Source: Planctomycetia bacterium
GTDB taxonomy: Bacteria; Planctomycetota; Planctomycetia; Gemmatales; Gemmataceae
Length of the DNA: 14,651 bases
Direction of reading: 5' to 3'
NCBI GenBank assembly: GCA_025356615.1
Contig: JANXSH010001071.1
Span: forward strand, 1 to 14,651
The position numbers were made by a program, and so were the translations under genes. Below the pieces are notes generated by a model, which worked only from the letters and a program-made list of their open reading frames with translations, was not told the origin of the DNA and ran no database searches. This document shows, one piece after another, positions 13,436 through 14,651 of the stretch. The stretch's first letter is position 1, and every line of letters begins with the position of its first letter.

Positions 13436-14401
13436 TCAGCCACCGAGTGCGAGGGCATCGTGATAGAGCCGGGGGATCGTGAGGCGGTGGTCGCCCTGGA
13501 CGTAGTAGCTCTCGCCGCCATCGGCGACGGTGCGGACGAGGATCGTCTTCCACGGGCGGTAGTAGTAGCGCGGGTCGGTCTTCGGAGCCTGGACGCGGGT
13601 GTCGTCGGTGATCGGGATGAGGTCGAAGACGCCGGTCGTGAAGTTGCGGATGACCCGCCCCTCCTGGTGGGCGACGTTGCGGCACATCGCGAGCGCCTTG
13701 AGGTAGACCTCCGGCCCCATGACGGCGGAGCCGATGTTGAGGAACACTCCCCCTTCCAGGCCCGTCACCGACTGCGTAAAGATGAGGAAGTCGCGGTAGC
13801 TGGTCGCGCCGAAGGCGGCACCGTCGCAGTTGGGGTGTTCGTGCAAGATGTCCTGGCCGATACCGACGTGGACGGTGATCGGGACGCCGAGTTCGACGCC
13901 TGCGGCGAGCAGGCTGATATCGCGGTGCGGGAACTTCTCGTCGAGGATGGCCCTGCCGAGGCACTCGCCCAGCCCCATGCCGCGCGCCGCGCCGTCGCGG
14001 ACGACATCGTTCATCCGTCCCGTCTCGTGCCAGAGGCCGAATTCGCCGCTGGCGATGTAGCGCGCGACGCTCTCGGTGCTGGCACCGACGAGGGCGAACT
14101 CCCAGTCGTGGATCGGCCCCGCGCCGTTCATGCCGATGTGCGTGACGAGGCCGCGACGCATCAGGTCGATGAGGAAGCGGACGACCCCCGCGCGGAGGAC
14201 GTGTGCCCCCATGAGGATGATCCGGGCCGAGCCGCGCTCGCGGGCCTCGACGAGTCGGCGGGCGAGCGTGGGCAACGCCTCATGAGAAAAGTCAGGCTCC
14301 GGCGCATCGAGCGGCAGGATCACCGACAGGTCGAGGTCGTGCCGGCGCGTGTCGAGCGGTTGGATTATCAGGCGAGAGCGATCGAACGCGGGGAAAGGCA
14401 T
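13436..14401 (-). CDS. deoxyhypusine-synthase-like protein
   Basis: A 321-residue cytoplasmic protein that resembles the deoxyhypusine synthase (DHS) family in its Rossmann core. Seen are IILMGAHVLRAGV (61-73), RGLVTHIGMNGAGPIHDWE (83-101), a Gly/Glu-rich middle (GMGLGECLGRAI), the strand VPITVHVGIGQDILHEHPNC (173-192) and the GGVFLNIGSAVMGPEVYLKA region (217-236). DHS transfers an aminobutyl group from spermidine to a Lys of eIF5A, but bacteria do not use eIF5A in that way. Bacterial relatives have various or unknown roles, so the substrate is open. I cannot identify the catalytic Lys with confidence. It is first in an operon with a sugar kinase 6 bp downstream, which suggests a joint step on a sugar or amine. 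AGGGGCG is 8 bases before the ATG. Confidence 0.72.
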   Translation of the reverse strand: MPFPAFDRSRLIIQPLDTRRHDLDLSVILPLDAPEPDFSHEALPTLARRLVEARERGSARIILMGAHVLRAGVVRFLIDLMRRGLVTHIGMNGAGPIHDWEFALVGASTESVARYIASGEFGLWHETGRMNDVVRDGAARGMGLGECLGRAILDEKFPHRDISLLAAGVELGVPITVHVGIGQDILHEHPNCDGAAFGATSYRDFLIFTQSVTGLEGGVFLNIGSAVMGPEVYLKALAMCRNVAHQEGRVIRNFTTGVFDLIPITDDTRVQAPKTDPRYYYRPWKTILVRTVADGGESYYVQGDHRLTIPRLYHDALALGG

Positions 14402-14425
14402 GATTCGCCCCTAGCACACAGCACT

Positions 14426-14486
14426 GATGAGACCGTCTCATCCGGTCCCCTCTCGCCCCTATATTCAGGGGGTGAGAGTAGAGGGG
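14426..14486. repeat. two hairpin-forming inverted repeats in the right intergenic region
   Basis: GATGAGAC and GTCTCATC (14426-14442) flank one C as a perfect palindrome. Immediately right, CCCCTCTCGCCCCT (14447-14460) pairs imperfectly with AGGGGGTGAGAGTAGAGGGG (14467-14486). They lie upstream of the DHS-like gene, between divergent transcripts. C-rich tracts follow to about 14530. The second looks like a dispersed intergenic repeat; the first could be an operator. The whole gap 14402-14607 holds no gene. Confidence 0.5.
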
Positions 14487-14550
14487 AAGCCGGTGAGCGG
14501 CTGACCCCACCCCCCAGCCCCCTCCCCTAACCCTACAGCGCTACGAGCGG

Positions 14551-14579
14551 TTGAAGGTTAGGTGAGATCATCCTATAAA
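14551..14579 (+). promoter_or_regulatory. promoter of the right-edge gene
   Basis: TTGAAG (14551-14556), 17 bases, then TATAAA (14574-14579). The start point would be near 14586, with a 22-base leader that carries GGAGGT (14594-14599) before the ATG. Confidence 0.7.
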
Positions 14580-14607
14580 ACCTCCGGGCAAGTGGAGGTA
14601 CGCGGCC

Positions 14608-14651
14608 ATGACGGATCGAGAAATGCGCGGCTTGAAGCCGGCGATGAATCG
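14608..14651 (+). CDS. start of an unidentified gene (partial)
   Basis: The ATG at 14608-14610 opens a frame of 14 codons to the window edge, reading MTDREMRGLKPAMN. GGAGGT lies 8 bases upstream and a good promoter lies before that, so this is very probably a real gene start. Fourteen residues are too few to name it. A short charged helix at the N-terminus is compatible with many proteins, including some DDE transposases, but that is a guess. Confidence 0.55.
   Translation, partial: MTDREMRGLKPAMN

Noticed and set aside
12414..13964. Long minus-strand frame of 516 codons overlapping the PfkB and DHS-like genes
   Set aside because: Arg/Pro-rich shadow frame; both genes in the true frames carry clear family motifs.
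14580..14599. ACCTCC/GGAGGT pairing as a ribosome-site-blocking riboswitch at the right-edge gene
   Set aside because: The predicted start point lies after ACCTCC, so that arm would not be in the transcript.

Overview
The window is GC-rich, densely coded chromosomal DNA. It is most likely from a planctomycete (Planctomycetota), probably a Gemmata/Isosphaera-type organism. The inference rests on gene content: a transmembrane Ser/Thr kinase with a receptor-like tail, a Uma2-family nuclease, a lone MoxR ATPase, a secreted fasciclin protein and a deoxyhypusine-synthase-like protein paired with a PfkB kinase. No marker gene here proves the lineage. Most genes lie on the minus strand. There is no rRNA, CRISPR array or prophage.

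Left part (1-4000, minus strand): the start of a Ycf46-like AAA ATPase leaves the window at base 1. Next come proB (glutamate 5-kinase), behind a 28-bp perfect palindrome, and a 630-residue Ser/Thr kinase with an ankyrin segment and an FtsH-extracellular-like segment. Just upstream of the kinase is a degraded copy of part of that FtsH-like segment. A tRNA-Pro(CGG) follows, with a clear promoter and terminator.

Middle (4000-10540): a roughly 100-bp MITE-like element precedes a small unknown gene, a MoxR ATPase and a divergent Uma2 gene flanked by two 42-bp direct repeats. Next is a CsoR-family regulator that lacks the metal-binding His but keeps both Cys. It forms an operon with a secreted protein carrying two copies of an eight-Cys-total motif. 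Then come a small unknown plus-strand gene, an M20 peptidase, a PuuD-like class I amidotransferase fold with all three catalytic residues replaced, and a secreted FAS1 protein.

Right part (10540-14651): a higB-higA toxin-antitoxin operon, whose antitoxin is fused to an ImmA/IrrE metallopeptidase, sits between two 82-bp direct repeats. Those repeats are the coding 3' end of the neighbouring PfkB kinase gene, so the operon looks like a small island inserted at that 3' end. The PfkB kinase and a deoxyhypusine-synthase-like protein form a tight two-gene operon. The first 14 codons of another gene, with a good promoter and ribosome site, enter at the right edge.

The most notable points are the repeat-bounded toxin-antitoxin island, the triad-less amidotransferase, the His-less CsoR protein with its Cys-repeat partner, and the kinase/FtsH-like receptor architecture with a decayed fragment beside it.
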